This document shows, piece after piece, positions 4,055 to 5,643 of a stretch of 5,643 nt of DNA. A program made the translations under genes and the position numbers. Where the stretch lies: the NCBI GenBank assembly GCA_016215305.1, contig JACRKI010000155.1:1-5643 (forward strand). The letters run 5' to 3'. The stretch is from Candidatus Woesearchaeota archaeon (GTDB lineage Archaea > Nanobdellota > Nanobdellia > Woesearchaeales > DSVV01). Position 1 is the first letter of the stretch, and the number at the start of each line of letters is the position of its first letter. A model generated the notes under the pieces. The model made no database searches. It saw only the letters and a list, made by a program, of their open reading frames with translations, and was not told the DNA's origin.

Positions 4055-4978
4055 ATGGCTCAATTCGTCAAGAAATGTCCTGAATGCGGCGGCGCAAACT
4101 TATTCTGGAACAAGGAAAAAGGAGAGATCATCTGCAAAGAATGCGGCCTTGTTGTTGAAGAAAAGATGGTAGACTTTGGTCAGGAATGGCGGGAGTTTGA
4201 CAGTGACGGCGCAGATAAGCGAAGACGAACAGGCGCGCCAATGACCTACACGCAGTATGACAGAGGGCTTGGAACTGAAGTCGGACGAAAAGCAGATTTA
4301 TACCAGTTAGGAAGCAGAGAGAGAAACAAATTCTACAGATTACGAAAATGGCAGTACAGAATCAGTACCGCGATTGAGCGAAACTTGAAGCTTGCGCTTG
4401 CAGAATTGAAGAGAGTGAGTTCATTTTTGAAATTGCCAGAAAGCGTGGAAGAAGAGTCTGCGCGAATCTACACCCTTGCAGTCCAAAGAGGACTTGTGCG
4501 AGGAAGAAGCATGGAAAGCGTTGTTGCTGGCGCATTATATGCAGCGTGCAGACGACATGATGTTCCAAGAACACTTGATGAGTTAAGTGAAGCGTCTGGC
4601 ATTGAAAAGAAAGAAATCGGACGAACGTATAGATTTGTCACGCGAGAACTCGGAATCACGATTTTACCAAGCAATCCAGTGGATTATATTGCGCGATTTG
4701 CGTCTGCGTTGAAATTAACTGCAGAAACGCAGAGTAAAGCAATTGAAATCCTTGATCGTGCGCAGAAGAGTGAATTGACTTCTGGCAGAGGTCCAACAGG
4801 AATTGCGGCAGCAGCTTTGTATGTCAGCGCGCTTATTCATGGAGAAAAGCGAACACAGCGAGAAGTCGCGGATGTTGCTGGCGTCACAGAAGTTACCATT
4901 CGAAATCGCTACAAAGAACTTCTTGATGAGTTGCAGTTAGAGAAAGAAATCAAGAAGACAAAGAAAAAGAAGAAGTAG
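4055..4978 (+). CDS. tfb: Transcription initiation factor B (TFB / TFIIB homologue)
   Basis: TFB binds the TBP-TATA complex and the BRE, recruits RNA polymerase and helps open the promoter. The 307 residues match the usual length. The N-terminal zinc ribbon has C8-P-E-C11 and C27-K-E-C30. It is followed by the B-reader/linker (about 38-75, including FGQEWREFDS and RRRTGAPMTYTQYDRGLGT). Two cyclin-fold repeats span about 105-200 and 205-295. The second ends with a helix-turn-helix (TQREVADVAGVTEVTIRNRYKEL, about 267-289), the part that reads the BRE. The tail is very basic (KKTKKKKK). The start at 4055 places the zinc ribbon at residue 8, as usual, behind a G-rich possible ribosome site (GGGGGA). 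The frame is open upstream to an ATG at 3905, but those 50 residues overlap the leader stem-loop and look non-coding. Arg codons CGA and AGA are frequent. A gene for a membrane-anchored protein follows 14 bases downstream. Confidence 0.97.
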   Translation: MAQFVKKCPECGGANLFWNKEKGEIICKECGLVVEEKMVDFGQEWREFDSDGADKRRRTGAPMTYTQYDRGLGTEVGRKADLYQLGSRERNKFYRLRKWQYRISTAIERNLKLALAELKRVSSFLKLPESVEEESARIYTLAVQRGLVRGRSMESVVAGALYAACRRHDVPRTLDELSEASGIEKKEIGRTYRFVTRELGITILPSNPVDYIARFASALKLTAETQSKAIEILDRAQKSELTSGRGPTGIAAAALYVSALIHGEKRTQREVADVAGVTEVTIRNRYKELLDELQLEKEIKKTKKKKK

Positions 4979-4992
4979 TGAGGGATAAATGT

Positions 4993-5379
4993 ATGGAAAC
5001 AATGGAGTTAAGAGATTTACTTTTTGCTACGTTAGGTGCTACGTTAGGAATAGGTACAACTGTTGGAATAGCTGCACTCGTTTATGCATACAGAAATAAA
5101 GATCACACGAACATTGAACAGAACAAACCTTTACAACCATTAAACGATTATGATTCTACTTTAGATAGATTAGTATATCAGCATGAACTTTCTCAAGGAC
5201 AACTAAACCACCTTAGAGGCCTCTATGTTGCGTATCACTTGGGTAAAGTATGCACTATTGGAAATACAGAATTAGATCTTGCTCAAAAAGTAACTAACTT
5301 AAGGATAAATGGAAAATGTTTCATTGTAAAAGTTGGTGCTCAAGAACACACATGGGGAGGATTCGACTACCCTGACTAA
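4993..5379 (+). CDS. Membrane-anchored protein of unknown function (128 aa), downstream of TFB
   Basis: I do not recognise the family. A single hydrophobic segment covers about residues 9-33 (LLFATLGATLGIGTTVGIAALVYAY), followed by a positively charged R-N-K. That suggests an N-terminal anchor with the remaining 95 residues in the cytoplasm. The soluble part has a polar linker (about 36-56), a likely helical stretch (DRLVYQHELSQGQLNHLRGLYVAYHLGK, 58-85) and a C-terminal part rich in predicted strands ending WGGFDYPD. The start is set at ATG 4993 because GAGGG (4980-4984) stands eight bases before it. A GTG at 4978, overlapping the TFB stop, would add five residues. The 14-base gap after TFB and absence of a TATA box suggest co-transcription. 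Ala codons are nearly all GCT/GCA, unlike TFB, so it may be a more recent or less conserved gene. A short T run (5382-5386) follows the stop. Confidence 0.72.
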   Translation: METMELRDLLFATLGATLGIGTTVGIAALVYAYRNKDHTNIEQNKPLQPLNDYDSTLDRLVYQHELSQGQLNHLRGLYVAYHLGKVCTIGNTELDLAQKVTNLRINGKCFIVKVGAQEHTWGGFDYPD

Positions 5380-5410
5380 AATTTTTGTTCAGTAGTAAGT
5401 AAGATACTGT

Positions 5411-5643
5411 CTACTCTTCAGTACCCATGCAAAAATTTATAAAATTAAGTAAACGTAGTCTTTTTGGGAGGTTGATTTTTATCTCTGCTCTTTGAGCTGG
5501 TGTTCTCCACTTTTTCTCTTTTTTTAATTTTTGCTCGTCAATAAAATTGTAAATTATGTCAAAAAAGTTTAGAATGTCATCAGCAGAATTGAATTCTTTG
5601 AAGTGCCTCATTATTTTTGTCCTATCTTTTGAGTATTGGTGAT
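5411..5643 (-). CDS. DDE integrase-type transposase, C-terminal part (5' end outside window)
   Basis: On the minus strand the frame is open from the window edge to the stop at 5411-5413. It reads HQYSKDRTKIMRHFKEFNSADDILNFFDIIYNFIDEQ...WRTPAQRAEI. This resembles the end of the rve/DDE integrase core of insertion-sequence transposases: an R-x-K-x-M-R segment, a helix near the family's E/S-A-x-x-(I/L)-L pattern, Y-N-F, and T-P-A-x-x-A-x-I just before the C-terminus. The Met at 5611 is internal. The usual P-H after YNF-x-R is replaced here by IDEQKLKK, so the copy is divergent or decayed. The catalytic D, D and probably E residues lie outside the window, as does one terminal repeat. The insertion-sequence end should lie between 5380 and 5410, but I cannot place it without the other end. 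Whether the element is intact cannot be judged. Confidence 0.62.
   Translation of the reverse strand, partial: HQYSKDRTKIMRHFKEFNSADDILNFFDIIYNFIDEQKLKKEKKWRTPAQRAEIKINLPKRLRLLNFINFCMGTEE

Overview
The window looks like part of an archaeal chromosome, most likely from a small-genome lineage such as the DPANN group (Woesearchaeota/Pacearchaeota-like). That lineage is an inference from gene content and style, not something the sequence proves. The archaeal assignment is firm: there is a full-length transcription factor B gene, an Lhr-type helicase of the archaeal form, TATA boxes about 25-40 bases ahead of several start codons, GAGGTG-type ribosome binding sites, and an oligo-T terminator.

Layout. 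Bases 1-1887 are the 3' part of a large Lhr helicase gene, open from the first base of the window. Its first 408 bases are not helicase but the C-terminal end of an intein, with a homing-endonuclease-like tail and an intact C-terminal splice block. The intein sits inside helicase motif VI, and the ATG at 121 is only an internal methionine. A small gene for a 75-residue membrane protein follows (2056-2283, +). Facing it on the minus strand, and ending only two bases away, is an operon of a two-CBS-domain protein (2980-2483) and a 55-residue membrane protein (2453-2286). A long inverted repeat (3042-3099) separates the CBS promoter from the divergent promoter of a small basic protein of unknown function (3211-3381, +, GTG start).

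Bases 3382-4054 hold no convincing protein gene but much structure. There is a T-rich terminator, then a TATA box followed by a run of hairpins ending in a T tract (about 3478-3673, a candidate non-coding RNA). Next come two TATA boxes and a leader of over 200 bases in front of the TFB gene. The leader has a hairpin followed by a T tract, a 79-base stem-loop with a perfect 17-bp outer stem and a GAAA tetraloop, and a further small hairpin. TFB (4055-4978) is followed after 14 bases by a gene for a membrane-anchored protein of unknown function (4993-5379). The window ends in the C-terminal part of a DDE integrase-type transposase on the minus strand (5643-5411).

How the parts relate. The helicase (DNA repair/recombination) and TFB (transcription initiation) are informational genes. 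The small membrane proteins and the CBS protein are accessory and unassigned. The two most interesting signals are the unusually structured TFB leader, one strand of which can also pair with the start of the TFB coding sequence, and the hairpin array upstream of it. In all these structures the non-Watson-Crick pairs are G·U only if the plus strand is the RNA, which suggests they act as plus-strand transcripts.
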